This document shows positions 14,063-26,972 of a stretch of DNA of 64,000 nt, in pieces. The notes under the pieces are model-generated. The model was not told the DNA's origin and did not search any database. It saw only the letters and a program-made list of their open reading frames with translations. The stretch is from Ascaris suum. Its lineage: Eukaryota; Nematoda; Chromadorea; Rhabditida; Ascarididae. A program made the translations under genes and the position numbers. Numbering within the stretch: position 1 is the first letter of the stretch; each line of letters begins with the position of its first letter. The DNA lies in contig CM024188.1 of the NCBI GenBank assembly GCA_013433145.1, positions 7,043,001 to 7,107,000 on the forward strand, written 5' to 3'.

Positions 14063-14383
14063 ATGAATCCGCTTTTACTTCCTATCCTTGTCATTTATGT
14101 AGCATGTGATGACGATGCAGATAAAGATTATGGTAATGCAGGCATATCTCCTGAGAAATATGATAGAATTCGAAAACGCTGTGATGGCCAAATGCACGGT
14201 GATTTTGCGATTCCGGTGTCGTTTCCATTTTATTGCGGCGTATCGAAGAGTGCAAACTGGGGACGTGAGCGCGTTGTCGCAGACACTAACTGGTACTGTC
14301 AACGCGATGTTCTACGAATTCGACGCAGACGTGCTGCGAAGGGAATATTGCGAATGAATGCAAGCATCATCCAGTATAAGTAA
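14063..14383 (+). CDS. Candidate small secreted protein
   Basis: A 106-codon ORF starts at ATG with a hydrophobic N-terminus (MNPLLLPILVIYVAC) that resembles a signal peptide. It is followed by an acidic stretch (DDDADKDYG), a basic stretch and three further cysteines in the first 80 residues after the leader. The C-terminus is Arg-rich (RIRRRRAAKG). No homologue is recognised and no splice sites were needed. The length is within what chance allows in a window of this size, so the leader is the main reason for listing it. Confidence 0.22.
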   Translation: MNPLLLPILVIYVACDDDADKDYGNAGISPEKYDRIRKRCDGQMHGDFAIPVSFPFYCGVSKSANWGRERVVADTNWYCQRDVLRIRRRRAAKGILRMNASIIQYK

Positions 14384-14761
14384 TTCTTGATAATGTTTGC
14401 GAGAGTGTGCAAGTTTTGAAATATGCTACCTTACTGGGAAATTCAACCCATAACAAATCTGTTCTCATGTACTCTCCCCATTATAAATCTCTGCTGGATG
14501 GCCCGATGGATTATATGAAAGGATGAAAGCTGGCCGAAAAGATGATTATGTCACCTACAGAGAGCATGCTGTTTGCAGTTGGGAGGGAAAGCCGCAAGTG
14601 GCAATCAGGCAGGAGGGGTCTAACAATCCTCTCATATCGGTCTCGCTCGACTAGCGCGATGTTGGAATAAACACGAAGCAAAGTGCACGTCGAAACAAAG
14701 TAAAATGCTCGCTGAGAACATGTCCGCTTCGTTGCCCGACTGAAATGGATTCCTCTGCCTG

Positions 14762-14784
14762 CCCCCCCCCCTTCCCGCACCCCC
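14762..14784 (-). other. C-rich run, G-quadruplex-capable on the minus strand
   Basis: Ten cytosines followed by TT, CCC, GCA and CCCCC. The complementary strand has enough G runs for a quadruplex. No gene is nearby. Confidence 0.55.
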
Positions 14785-16574
14785 ACCTCATCCACTCTCT
14801 ACCTTATATGCTCACTGAGAGCCTCAAGGCGCTTGCAGGGCGACGGAATAGGGTTCTTTGTCCTTTTTTACACTTGTTTCAGCACATCTGATATAGCCAA
14901 TAAGTGCCTCTGCAAATTAACGTTCCGTTAGAGGCGCTAAAATAAATAACAGTTTGCAGTTGATTGAAATTGCTGTTATACTCAGATTTTTGGGTTGCTG
15001 TGCTTGGAAATCATTGACGAAAAACCCTTTTCCTTGAACTTTCTTTAAAGAACTTTAACCTTTGCCCTCTAATGAGTGTATTTATTCTTGAAGAGCACTT
15101 TGAGACAACTTCTGACTTGGTGTGGGTGAGCGAGCAACCTCGGGACGTTGACTTCAACCTCAGCTTTGCACCTCTACAGCGCTTGACTACTTAAGTTCCT
15201 TTACTCAGAACATTTCTCATGAATACGGCACATGTTAACCAAGTAACACAGCCTGGTCATAGAAGTAAAGTTCTCAGCTCCGTTTTAACAAATGACATGA
15301 ACGTCGGTCACAATATCTCCTTAAGTGAGAACATCACAAGCAGTGATCACATATGTCCATTCTGCAACAGAAAATTCCTTCGGAATACCTAGGTGGAGGA
15401 TAGAGGAAGGAAAGAGATGTCACGGTTGCAAATGATTAAGCTCACGCTATGCTGGCTGAGTGTGATTGGGAGCACTTTCTCGCGAGCTCATCCAGCATTG
15501 ATGAAACCTTTCGGCAGTTTTTGGGCGATATGCACAGTTTTGCTGAGATTCTTGCCTCACAAGCAACTGCTCCCATTCTAGGCTTATTACTTCCTGTGCT
15601 CGATTGCCAAAAACGAAAATGTTTCCAGTAGCTCGGTCAGCATAAGCCAGGCCGACTGGAAGCCTTCAGCTGAGGCTTCAATGGTTAGTGAATTATATGC
15701 TCAAAATTTGCTGGAAACTGGGAAAAATCTGTAATGTGTGGCGGAAACGAGGAAACTTTTTTGAAACGAAATTATATGCTCAAAAACGAGGAAACTACTT
15801 TCTTTTCCTCTTGAACTATGGAAATCATTTCGTCGACTTCGCTGAGTTTTAAGCTTTACATCTGAAATTATGCCAATTAAATGTCTGTCATAAAAATGCC
15901 GTTTGATGCATGCTTTCTCAGGCCAGGGGGTAGCGGTCTTTCATCACCAGCAAGTATCCGTGACGTTGGTGTTGTAGCCGATCGCAATATTCACTGAAGG
16001 CTGCGATGCTCCACTTTGCTTGAAACTCATTCATAACTGCAAACTGTAATAACCGCGCTCTTCAACACGGATGTATTGAAGACCTTCGTTACTTACTGCT
16101 AACCAATTTCCAAATACTGCTCCACGTCTGGTCACTTCATTTGTTGGTGCTGTATTGAATCCGATGAATAATCCGATCCCATAGAATTTCTTTGGTGAAT
16201 GATGACGGTAAGTTGCTCTAGCCAAAAATGTGAAGGGACAGCGAAAGGACAAAAAAAAATGACCAGCCAGCCAGCTGTCAAGGTTTTTAGAGGTAGCAGC
16301 AATTCTTAGAAGAATTTCGGCTTGCTAGGCTTGTCTTTGTTTGCCGAAAGAGCCTGTCAGTGATGTGATGGTAATCGACGTCATTGAGATGCAAGCGTAA
16401 TAGTGCAGAAGAGCTTCTTTTCAAGTTGCCTAGCTTATCTGCTCGACTTGTTGCCATTAACTGGAAAACATGGAGTAATGCGGAAATTCGACCAACTCAA
16501 AAGAATACTAAGAAGGTTCTGCTATTACTAAATACAGTTCGTGACCTTATCCATTCCCACATATACCAATGATT

Positions 16575-16758
<184 letters not shown>

Positions 16759-18132
16759 CGAGAGATTTTTAATTAGCACGTCCTGGATGTCGATTTGCAG
16801 CATGTATTCGTCTTTTGCTGCTAAAAGAAGAATTAACTCTACTGCAATAAAAATTGTTCTCACAATGGAATACAAACTAACAAGTGGCATAAGGCTTGCA
16901 AATGAAAATTATTAATGGAATTAAATAACTTCCCTTTCAAAAACTCAAGGTTATGAACAAGTTCCATTTCTACACGAACTCATTTCTACAATATTGAGTT
17001 GTCTCATTTTTTTGCTCAACGCTTGAGTAAAGTTTTCCACAAAAGAAAGAAATTCAAAATAACGCATCCATTAGAGTGCCTAAAATTGACGGAGATTGTA
17101 AATTTGGTATTTCTTCTGAAGAATAACTCTACTCGTGGAAAAATTTTAAACTGACTTATTCATTATATTCAGCGTGAATACCAGCTGAAATTTGCGCTTC
17201 GTAAAGTTTACTGCACTACTTATATAGGTTTGTAAATATGCGTTCAGATAAGAGGTTAATACGGTACATTTTTTTTGAATAAAACCCTTTATGAAAATAG
17301 AAAAATACATCGACAATCGACTCAGTAAATCTCTCTGCAAATATAAAAATTTTACAGACGCAACCCGAAAGTTCCTATGGCCCTAACGCATAGGGAATGT
17401 TAGCATCGATTTATACCGTACGTGGTACGCCTATGCTTTATCGCCACCAAGAATGCATCATCTTTTATTATGAAAAAGTTTTGCTTCTTTTCGTTAATCG
17501 CCTCACCGATCATTACAGCATCCATCCGCAGTATTAGAATTTATCGTAAACTTAGTCTGGCTTTGAACGTGAGTGTAGCCTGATGTTTTTATGATATGAT
17601 GTATTTTAGCAATTCATGGTATAAAAGCATCGTACAGTAACTGAAAAAAAAAGAATCATTTTTATAAACTGTGGATGCGACTGTTCGCAGAGTCCATCAA
17701 AAGGCAGGCAATTGCATAACTATAAGGGAGAGGTAAGAAGGAAGGTGGAAGAGGGGAGGAGGTATGGAGATGGTGATAGTGCGAAAGGTTAATCGATAGC
17801 ACTGTAGATCGTGGTGGCGGAACGTTGCATTCGTACGACGTATTCTTTTTCGTGGCGTCTTAAAAATCCTCGAATCTCATCCCGCATTTATCGGCCAAAC
17901 AGAGCCCTCACAGTTTTGTAGTTGCCAAATGCTGACCTGCAGCTGTATAATGCGATATGAACAACAGTTCGTAAGTGTCATTTGTAAGCATCGAAAATCC
18001 CAAACAACGATAATATCCCGAACAAAGGTTGATGCAGCAAAAAAACACGAGATCCCTGCAGTGGGCGCCCAAAACAATAATTTGTCACAGCGAGGTTGGA
18101 AATCCTTTTTAAATGGAATTAAGTAGAAGCTA

Positions 18133-18274
<142 letters not shown>

Positions 18275-20032
18275 CTTTACACCGATATGCATTTTTATGT
18301 TTTCAATCATTTGTAGATAACACGACTGAAATGAAGTGAAAATTTTAGTGACATCATGGTTGGTCATATTTCGCTTTAACTTCCTGCTAAATTCTATTCT
18401 GACTTACTGTAAATATCCAGATATAAGAAACCACTGAGAAGAATTAACTCCATTTTGCATGTAAAGTTGGGTAGGGTCAGTGATCAGCAGGAGCTTCTCA
18501 TGAAACCTCAGCTGTAAATTCTGCAAGCGTGCCCTCTAGAAAACAAAAGTTAATAGGTAAGAAAGTTACTATGAGTGCTGCTACCAAATACACGGGAAAT
18601 TCGACGACCATCCATTAGTTTGAAAAAATCATGAGCTTGTTTATAGCAAAATCATATATGTGTCTTGATGCAACAAATGGCCATTAAAATGAGCCATTGC
18701 TAATAATGGCAGCAAGCCTATCTGAAGTGCATTAGGAGCAGTTATTGGCACACTTACGTGTGATACGAGTGAAAAATTTTTGGTCGATCCGACATAGAGC
18801 AAACACAAGCTCCTTCCAGCCGATGCTTTCGAATGCCTGACGCGGACCGAAAACCCGCTCACCGGTTAAAGCGGTACTTCAGTGACGAAACATATGAACT
18901 CAAAATCGGTCGACGGGCCCTAGGAGGGGTGGCGTAAAGGTTTTAGCACAAATCAACTTCCTTTCGAATACAGCTTATTCATAGGTGTATGTGCTGAATT
19001 CGGTGCGAGAAGTTTTATATGCTAATGCAATGGAACATTCTTTTGAGCATGTGTGCATCTGTGTGAATGACAGTCACCGATGTTACTCGCTCTCGGAGCA
19101 CATATTTGACCTGGACGCACTTCAACAACAGATGACAGTTGAAAACCGTGAGCGTTACTGGACGTGCAGTGAAGTGGTCGTCTCAATGGCAACGTCAGCT
19201 CGCCGAGTTTCGCAATAATTAATGGTCAGATTTGTAGCGCCACAGCAACGATAGCAACTCCCTACACCCGCCGAACGAAGTCTTGTTACAATGACCAGTG
19301 AAAGAACCACCGACAAAAGATGTAATAATTGGCGATCACGCGAATAACCAAACTTGGTGGGTGATTGAAGCATCGAATGATGTCTTGTCTTTAACCCATT
19401 TGCTACTGATAATATTTTGTTACATTTCTCAACTGCTATAGTAGCCATTAATAGTTTGTCTTATAGCCTCGGAAGATGAATATTACAAATGTGTATTTAT
19501 GCAAAGATTTATTCCACTGAGGAAGCTAATGAGCTTCGCAAACGTCTAAAACTTGAGCAAAAACCATATAATCACATCAACTAATAGAGACCTTACAAGA
19601 GAGAAACACTTCTCGCAACAATAGATATTCAGCATGTTGATTAAATCATAGAAATTCCAGCTAAAAACAAATGTGTCGCGTTAACGCGAGGCAACCATTG
19701 ATTATTTGAATTCGGTGCAGCGAACTCGCCGGATGTTCGCAGGCTCAAACTCAAAACGGCGCCGGAAGCATGATTCGCTACAAAAACGTATTCGCATCTT
19801 TCATAAGCTATTTCCGCCAAGCATCTCGCAGGCGCCCAAAGCTTTTAAAGGCGTCTGAAAGCAACGCAATCTCCGCCAAAAATCACGCCTTTCGCCGCCA
19901 TCGGATGTCGCCGGTGAAACGTCATGCAACGTTAAGTGGGACCAGGCAGCAAAGATGGCGATAGATGGAGGGCGGAAACAGAAGTAGCTAATAAATAGCT
20001 GCTCTTCAACAACCTGGCGCTTCAGAATTCTT

Positions 20033-20172
20033 CGACGACTGCGCCATCGGGCCGCGCCCTTCAAAAATCTGATAAGTGGCTCGACGACTGCGCCATCGGG
20101 CCGCGCCCTTCAAAAATCTGATAAGTGGCTCGACGACTGCGCCATCGGGCTGCTCTTCAAAAATCCGACAAT
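20033..20172. repeat. 49-bp minisatellite, about 2.8 copies
   Basis: Copies start at 20033, 20082 and 20131, each opening CGACGACTGCGCCATCGGGC. The first two are identical over 49 nt. The third is shortened after GGGC and has substitutions. The unit is much richer in GC than the flanks, and no reading frame of a recognised protein spans it. Confidence 0.95.
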
Positions 20173-20451
20173 TGCTTAAAGCTTCATAACTCTTGAAACA
20201 AATGAAATTGCATTTTAATGACTTTTATAATTCGTTAAGGAACCACTTCCGTTTGGACCATCGTACTCCATTCTTTTCATTTCAAAAGGACAAAAGTCAT
20301 TTGGCACTAAGAATGACAGGGGAATAATGATTGGAAAATGAGTGTAAGTTTCCATCCGTCAAATACCACCGCACGTCATAAGGCGTTTTGTATGATATGT
20401 TAAAGGCTCAATTCTGTTCGAAGCGATATTGCGTCGGAGCATTAGACAAAA

Positions 20452-20501
20452 GTCAACCGTATCATTGGCTCATACTTCGACGAGCCAATGATACGGTTGA
20501 C
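20452..20501. repeat. Perfect 20-bp inverted repeat with 10-nt loop
   Basis: Left arm 20452-20471 begins GTCAACCGTATC; the right arm 20482-20501 is its exact reverse complement. The 10-nt loop is ATACTTCGAC. It would form a stable hairpin in RNA. The strand of any transcript is unknown; a small-RNA precursor, a terminal structure of a small element, or a chance insertion are all possible. Confidence 0.93.
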
Positions 20502-21655
20502 GCATTTGAAAGTAATTCTTCGATTTTTTTTTCTAACTGGAAACTGAATTGGAAACCTGCAAAACAACAGGTGAGCAAAAGAATGCACCAGGTATTTTGT
20601 TCATCTCCTTCTAGATCGACTTCTTCATAGCAATCCTTGAAAACTTTTCTGCTGTATGGAACAACACCCCTGCCTTGCTATGCGGCACCTTCACCGTGAA
20701 TATTCTCATAGAAACGGCAGAGCAACCTGCTCCCTTGTCGTCAAGATAGACGGAAGCACCCGCTCAAATTTCACAATCCACTACGATGTTACAAAACACA
20801 AATTTCAACAATGAGCTTTACAAACGTAATAGAAAAAATAATTTCCTAACTCATAAGACATAATACAAAGTTTGCTCAAAGTTCCATTCACTGGACTTGC
20901 ACGAAAATCGATTCGTCGAATCACCTCAGGGGATGCAATTTCGAGCGTGGATTCTTTCTTTTTTTCGAAAGGCACTTTGGCGAACGATTCAAAATCATAT
21001 CAAATTTTAGCGGACGCTGGGGAATACATTAAAAAGGAGGCCTACTGAAAAACAAAAAGAATTAGCGACCTTATTACGATCTGACCACAATTTGTATTTA
21101 AACTGGCAATTGTTGCTATTTTTTGTGTCAAAGATTCTTCGCCAGCGAGTTTGTCAACTTCAGTCAACGTGAAACTCATTAGTCAGCACCACAAGAAACC
21201 GCGACAAAAAATAGCAGAGCTCGCCAATTTCATCTAATATCGACAATATGTCGTCATATTGAATAAACATTCAACCAGAGATCATGAAAACAACACGGCC
21301 GCTGTTTCGGTTTCCCCCATGTCGCTGTCGTCTACTTTTTACAACTCTTTCGCGCCTCTATCTGTGTATGCACGTGAAACTACTCCCTAGTACAATTCCC
21401 CTCTATCACTAACATTCGCCATGGTAAATCGTTTACCTGCATAAAATAAGCCAAGCTTCCTATGGCATAGCATACTAGCAAGTTATCATTTGGATGAGTT
21501 CAACAATATTAGTAATAGAAAACTTAAAGGCGTTGCTCGTAGATTACACGCGTTATTATTTTGTCTTAAAAGCGAACGCAATGATGGTGAATGCAAAATT
21601 CACACAAATTCATAACTGGCAAAAAGAGTGAGCAGTTCTCAATGGAGACTAACTC

Positions 21656-21671
21656 AAAAAAAAAAAAAAAA
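21656..21671. repeat. Poly-A run (16 nt)
   Basis: Sixteen adenines in non-coding sequence; no retroposed body recognised upstream. Confidence 0.85.
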
Positions 21672-21837
21672 CATGAATGGAGTGATGTAAACTTGCTGCT
21701 ATTCATCACTGTAACAACGTCAACACGAAGTATGTGACGTTAGAAAGCGCGTAAACAATCCTGTTATCTGATGTAACGAATACTTAAGGCTAGTGATTTC
21801 GGTGCTTATATGCCCATAGCTGCAATAATGAACGATT

Positions 21838-21858
21838 CCCCCCCCCCCCCCCACCCCC
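21838..21858. repeat. Poly-C run
   Basis: Fifteen cytosines, one A, then five more cytosines. This is a homopolymer likely to vary in length. Confidence 0.9.
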
Positions 21859-22258
21859 TTGAATGATAAAGTTGACAAATAAACAAGTTGACAATATTTC
21901 TAGCCACTTGTAAAGGTGTATAGCGTCGCAATACAGGAATATTTCAATCAGCCAGCAAATTGCATAGCTTACAATGTGTGTTGCTCGAGACCACTGAAGC
22001 AGTATCGATGAGGATCAATTCTCGCATTTATCACAACCCATTTGAGGATAATTCATTGCCAAAATCCTGAAAGAATCCACATGATGCACACAGCAAATGA
22101 ACAATTCAATGGTCTACGCTTCCAGCTATCATTTCTTTACACCATCTCAATTATTTTCAGGCTTACGGTTCCGTTTTCAGTGCTTTCGCAAATGCAAAAT
22201 CACTCCGAAATAATATCAACTCGCTGTTTTGCTTCAATCCACAGCGTTCATTGAGAAC

Positions 22259-25200
22259 TTACTTTGAATTGTATGAGGTATTTGATGCATGAGTTAACGG
22301 AGGTATTGGCGATGAAGCGATTCTCCACAATTTGTTTGGCTGTTCGACAGCTTGGCTGCACGCCAAATATGGTGTTTGCTGGATGCAATAAAAGAAATCA
22401 TCCTGATTTCTGGGCAATCCTCCACAAAGCTGTCTCGTGATCGTGTCCAACGAAGCCGCGTGGGCGACAATGAGCACCGTGCCTGCAGTTAAAACTTTAT
22501 GCAAATACGTTTTAAGTCGACTGCAAACAGTTGGCGCTCCTACAGTTCACCCAACTGGTCACCACTGCATGATGCATATTTCGATTTCCGGCATTCCTCA
22601 CTTTAAAATATACTTACAACTAGACCTTTACTGGCTATTTACAAAGCTCGGCAAACTATTCTCTACTTTCACATGCATGACACGAATGCAGCAAACTTTC
22701 TGAGGCGCAATATACTAAAGTACTCGAAGTAAAAGTTGGTAAAAGTCCGTAGAGAAACTATTAAAAAACCGGCAATTTGTTTGGAAAAAAAGCGACTTTA
22801 GTGGTCTGTAAACAGCAAACTACTAAAGGCTACCGAATCTCATATATCGACCGTTAAACACAACGCACAGCAATTTGCCAATTGCATCGGTCTTTCGAAA
22901 AATCTCCCTATTTCAAGGTCAGTATACATCATTTGGCTGGCCAAGATATAAAACAACTCAACGGGAAATGAATTAACGGCGTACAATGGTGGAAAATTTA
23001 ACCAGGATGAAAGACAATGCTGGTTGCTGGTTGAAAATGGATAGGGCTAGCAGATGAAGATAGAGGAAAATTTGGAAATTCAGAAAAAAAAACAAGGATC
23101 TAAGAACATGAAACGTATGATTACTACCTGCCTCTTCAGGCAAAAAAAAAAAATCCGTGTTGGTGTAACGGAATGAAGCAACCATTTCATTCTAGGGTCG
23201 AGTTGAGTATCCACTTATACTACATAGAGTATGCAAAACTCATTTAGTCATATACAACGACCAGAATGCACATGTATAGCTGCTGGCTGCTGGCCATAGT
23301 AAAATTGAATGGATGAATTACCTTGCGAATGCCTTTTCAGAATTTTTCGAATAAGAGCATATGAACGGTCATAGTATTCATCCAATGATTCTTTGAGTTT
23401 CAAATCTTCAACTCTCACAAATGGTGTGTACGATGTGTTGATTGGATAGCCGATATTTTCTAGCTCATCCGGACGCATCCACGAAGGAATTCCATTCCTA
23501 CACCATTGTGTCCATTCAAAAAGTCCTGGCTCAATATTGAGCTGCAATGATCGACCATCCATACCTGCAAATATTTCTCTACAGTTTCATGCAGGTGTAT
23601 TGCACCTTCCATCCAACTCTGTCTTGTTCAGTATTAACCAAAACCAGTGCCATAGATAGGTTACTAGACCCGGTTAGCCATTAGCTATATTCATCCAGTG
23701 GGAATCAGGCTAATGAAGAGTAAGCAAATTTTGCTTAGTACTTAAAAATTTGGCATAACGCATCCTAAAAGTGGGTAATTTCATTCGTAAGGAAATGGAA
23801 TTGCGCTGAATGAGAAAAACTGCTCACCTTTAACTATACCAACGGCTGTTTGAACACATCGCAAAGCTGAAGAACAATAGATATAATCAATTTTCACGTT
23901 ATGATCTCGTAATGCTCGACCTGAAAAGCGAAAATAACTCTCGCAATCGGATGCACGATGCCTTTCCCCAAAGAATCTTTTCTACTAACTCCTACAGCGC
24001 AATAACAAAACCATCATAATCGCTCAAGTTCTTGCCAGATATTTTTAAGAGGAGTTTCGAAATTGTCATCAACCATGCAATGTTTTCATTATTTATTAGG
24101 TTTATATGGCTCATTTTTCTTTTTTTAATACGAATTACTTCAACATTTCCTATTCAATCAACAATCGTGTCAGAATTTGCATAAAAATTCCACTGCTATG
24201 ATTTGTTGCAGCTTTTGTCGCACTTAACGATGCAAATGCTTCTGCAAAAATGTCGAAGAATGGACATAGGCCATAAAGACGTAGTCGCGCTATAAAATAG
24301 AAGCTATTGTCCTCACGATCGAGTCTGAAGAAAGAAATTCTCAATTATGAGTAACGAATGCGCATTACGTTGAACACGTCGGTGACGCTTACGAGTTTTC
24401 CGCGAACACGAACGGCGCCACATAAAGAAACAACAACGCACCAGTTAATTTCGACTGCAAATAACCCATTTCCGTCAATGGACTGTCGCTAGCAAATTTT
24501 TCATAACCATCTTTGCGACGTGGAATGTTGCGTGGCAAATTAAGATCGAAAGGACGATATTTTCCAGACACATCAAATGCTCGTTTCATCCAATTAATGC
24601 CTAGAAGAAAACCTTCAAAATGTTCTCAATTCAATCACAGATCAGTGGTCGTTTTAAACTCTAATTCAGTTCAAGTGACAATTCACGTGTCTTTAATCGA
24701 TAAAGTTGCTGACAGATTGAAGTGAAAACTGATCTGCGGATATACCCTCAACACCAACAGCCCTCTCATAAAACCCTAACCAGAAGCGATAACTCAAATA
24801 TTAAACCAAGTAATTCTAAGGTATCTAAACGGAGCTTATATGAAACACGTATTAAAAAACTCGTTAAAAAACATTCAAATTTTGAACAGTAGAAGTGTGA
24901 ACCGAATATGAGAATACATTACGATCTCGTACAACTTTCAAATAAAGAGACAATTTCACAACGTTTGATGGAAGAGAAAAATGGCTGATCAAGAGAAAAT
25001 GGTGGACTCGCTCAAATTTAGACAACAAATTATTGTTTTATGAGATTATTGTAGCGATGAAAGTTTTCATACAACGTTTCGGATACGGTTATTGTTAGCG
25101 TGTGAGGATGAGGAATGCTCATTGAGGCGGATCGTATTTCATTTCTCAAGAAAATTTTTGGTGAAATTTGCAGGAACGGATTGGAATAGCGATTATATTG

Positions 25201-25336
25201 CATAGGAGAATATGCTTGAAAGCTTCACTCAAATTGAACAAGAGGCAAAATTACCTTGTTGATTAAACGTGAAGTCACAACGTTCGCCATGCCGAATGAC
25301 CAATAACCTCCGCGAGTTATCGCCATTATGCGACAT
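22259..25336 (-). CDS. Gene A: UBASH3/Sts-like histidine phosphatase, 5 exons
   Basis: Exons in transcription order are 25336-25255, 24600-24442, 23920-23828, 23564-23322 and 22482-22259. Joined, they give 801 nt (266 residues plus stop), and every intron is GT-AG and phase 1. The protein has the histidine phosphatase (phosphoglycerate-mutase-like) fold signatures in order: [11 protein letters not shown] with nucleophile His16 and Arg15/Arg19, the family element SPLTEMG at residues 67-73, a second arginine in SSALRCVQT (Arg101), IEPGLFEW at 122-129, and the second histidine in [10 protein letters not shown] (His200). Spacing and wording match the C-terminal phosphatase domain of vertebrate UBASH3A/B (Sts-2/Sts-1) and insect ecdysteroid-phosphate phosphatase. 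All catalytic positions are present, so an active phosphomonoesterase is inferred; the substrate is unknown. There are no UBA or SH3 domains, signal peptide or membrane segment. The start is the ATG 14 codons before RHGER. The stop lies in a GTAAGT context, so a sixth exon is possible. Gene B is its paralogue. Confidence 0.93.
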
Positions 25337-26869
25337 CTTGCCTCCAACCACAAAAACTTATTAGCGGTAAAAACGATAAATAAGAGTAGATTGGTTTGTT
25401 GAAATTTGCGTACTAAAGATAAACGAATAACAGCCTTCATCGCTCCTAACCGAATGCCTTTACTCGGCAACAGGAAACAGTTCACTGGCGGTCTCCTATG
25501 CATTAAAACACTCGCAAAGGTGATAATATGCCATAGGAAACAGCTAAAAATATGGTGGTTTAAGCGTTATCTCATGTGGCCAAATAGCTACAGATAGCCA
25601 TAATGTGTACAACATAAGACAGATTAGCGTCTCCAATTCCTGTACAGAATCCAAAGTACGTCCAAGAGAGGTCAACATCACACGCTCTACGAAGTTTTCG
25701 AAAAGGTCATAGTTTGGAGATTTGAAATGCCAGTGTTGTACCGCATGAAGTGCAAATGCGGTGAAGACCGTGCATTTCGTGGATCTGCAGCTAAAATGCG
25801 CTCTTCCGAGCTGGCGCAATCTGCGACTGCACACAATTTGCGAGGTTCAGAAATGAAGTTTGCACGAACTTTGTTTTTAAAGGCAGAATGTAGAAAAGCA
25901 TATTTCATATATAGAAAAAGCATATATAGAAAAGCATACAAGACTTCCTGCTTCTGCCGAGGCGTATAATGAGCACGCAACGAACGGACGATTCACTGCG
26001 CTTGATGGAGAGTGTAAGGGACATTACGACATGGAATTTGATGAAAAATGCTCTTCTATCGACATCACTGATAAATAGAAAAAATTTATAAAAAATTCGG
26101 CGGTACTTTCTGAACGATGCAAAGTGGTCTTTATTCTATGGTATACTATCGAAATCCTAAGACAGCAGGCCAGGACGATCCACGGAAGTGCGATTACCAG
26201 TGCTTTGCTTTTATGTGTTTTTGTACTGCGGTGTAAACTACATTATGGCTGCCGTCTGTCTTTCCTTGTGCACATATGTCTTTTCATTATTTTGGCAAGA
26301 AAAAAAAACCACGAAAGAACCCAAATGAATTTTTCTAAACAAAGGCAGCTCAAAGGAAACCGAAGTCTGAAATTTGGTAGAAATGACGTCTCTGATTCAC
26401 TTCTCCTCTTTGAGCAGAGAAAACGTGCTGCAACAAAGCTCAGAACTCGTTTGAGACTACTCATCTGGCAACACAAGTAAACAACTCACTATTTTCTTCG
26501 TTAACCATTACGATGAAAGCTCTTCGACAATGCGATTTCAGATGCAGCTTAGAAAAGGGAGAAAACAATGGATGCCGTAGCGGCTACCCGGTCAGCGGCG
26601 GTATAATGAGAACACGGCTTAGTCCGATGTTTGCAGCTGCGTGAAAGAAGATGGAAAATGTCGAACAATGCTTTAGTGATAGTCAAAGTGCCAGGTAAGT
26701 GTAAGTGGTGAATACAAGCGCACAAAGCGGGAATAGCGCGCAGGTCGCAAATGAGAGGCAACACCAACTGTAGGCTTGTTGACAGCCGCCGAATAAATCC
26801 CTAAAAGAAGGCGCCCAAAGTGCTGCTTGCCGAACTGTTCACTAACATCAGTGGAATTGCGTTGCAGTG

Positions 26870-26972
26870 GTGTTCGGCGAACACACTTTTGTCTGCGCGA
26901 CACCCCTTTGGGCAAATTGCCTTCGAAATGCGCTCTATTTGACCGCTAATGCATCGTTCGTTCGCCGAACAC
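26870..26972. repeat. 13-bp inverted repeat pair, MITE-like
   Basis: GTGTTCGGCGAAC at 26870-26882 is matched by its exact reverse complement at 26960-26972. The left copy is itself nearly palindromic (7-bp arms, 26870-26884). A further TTGCCGAAC word lies at 26828. The enclosed segment has no open frame of note. Confidence 0.6.

Noticed and set aside
25225..25503. 92-codon minus-strand ORF over gene A exon 1
   Set aside because: It is a shadow frame. The true frame of the exon carries RHGER.
25896..25940. AAAGCATATATAG repeated words
   Set aside because: Only about two to three short imperfect units; too small to call a repeat family.
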